Position numbers and translations under genes: made by a program
The notes under the pieces: generated by a model
The model's input: only the letters and a program-made list of their open reading frames with translations
The model's database searches: none
Told to the model about the DNA's origin: nothing
Origin: JACDBD01 sp050743385
GTDB taxonomy: Bacteria; Actinomycetota; Acidimicrobiia; IMCC26256; JACDBD01
Direction: 5' to 3'
Length of the DNA: 20,693 nt
Assembly: GCA_050743385.1 (NCBI GenBank)
Contig: JBOGFJ010000257.1
Coordinates: forward strand, 1 to 20,693
Shown here: positions 20,513 to 20,693 of the stretch, piece by piece
Layout of the letters: each line of letters starts with the position of its first letter
Position numbering within the stretch: position 1 is the first letter of the stretch

Positions 20513-20693
20513 CTAGCTAGGGCGGCGCCCGACACCGCGATCGGGTGCGCTCATGTCCCCCGTCCTGGGCGTGCCATCGGCGAGCCCGTAGCGCAGGTAC
20601 ACGGCGCCCTTCGGACCGGCTACCGGCGGTTCGAGGAGTGTGACGTTCGTAGGCACCGCGCCACCGTCGAACACCTTCTTCCCGACGCCGAGC
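20513..20693 (-). CDS. Dihydrofolate reductase (RibD C-terminal) family protein, 3' part
   Basis: Only the last 60 codons are in the window; the 5' part lies beyond 20693. The translation LGVGKKVFDGGAVPTNVTLL, then EPPVAGPKGAVYLRYGLADG, matches the C-terminal strand-helix of the RibD_C/dihydrofolate-reductase-like superfamily, which usually ends in a GxGxxLF, LxLxE and VxLxY pattern. These proteins are NADPH-dependent reductases, many of unknown substrate. The tail after DGTPRTGD is unconserved, and the stop is TAG at 20515-20513. It could take part in pterin or flavin metabolism, but a fragment cannot show this. Confidence 0.75.
   Translation of the reverse strand, partial: LGVGKKVFDGGAVPTNVTLLEPPVAGPKGAVYLRYGLADGTPRTGDMSAPDRGVGRRPS

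Overview
The window reads as a high-GC actinobacterial chromosome, most likely class Acidimicrobiia or a close relative. Reasons: very GC-rich codon use, many GTG starts, a SigR/RsrA-type redox sigma/anti-sigma pair, Rpf-type transglycosylases, a DUF2342 metalloprotease, and a gene order matching the mycobacterial ftsH-folE-folP-folB-folK-...-DUF2520-panC-panD cluster and the DUF2342-tilS-hpt cluster. All 23 genes I can support lie on the minus strand, so transcription runs from high to low coordinates. No tRNA, rRNA, insertion sequence, prophage or CRISPR array was seen.

In transcription order there are three regions. (1) 20693-14762 is a less conserved cell-surface and signalling block: the 3' end of a dihydrofolate-reductase-family gene, a small Rpf lipoprotein, a four-PAS diguanylate cyclase, a membrane-anchored GH43 glycosidase, a lipoprotein PQQ-type sugar dehydrogenase and a second Rpf lipoprotein. 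The second Rpf gene ends in a perfect 15-bp GC hairpin. (2) 14655-8155 is a housekeeping and stress block: sigR, rsrA, a small membrane protein, a DUF2342 zinc metalloprotease, an orphan response regulator, tilS, hpt and ftsH. (3) 8158-159 is a cofactor block: folE, a small lipoprotein, folP, a protein-tyrosine-phosphatase-like protein lacking the catalytic Cys, folB, folK, a DUF2520 Rossmann protein, panC, panD, nadB and nadC. It covers folate, pantothenate and NAD synthesis. Both PanD and NadB consume L-aspartate.

Genes from ftsH to panC are very tightly packed. Five junctions share a four-base GTGA overlap, and 14 consecutive genes (13787 down to 4034) appear to start with GTG. Several genes without a Shine-Dalgarno carry a TANNNT hexamer 6-9 nt before the start codon, which suggests leaderless internal promoters.

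The points most worth following up are the HHEEFGDR pseudo-phosphatase inside the folate operon, the DUF2520 protein as a possible ketopantoate reductase, the Crp-like palindrome upstream of an rpf gene, the hairpin between nadB and nadC, and a dispersed repeat that supplies the C-terminus and stop codon of panC.
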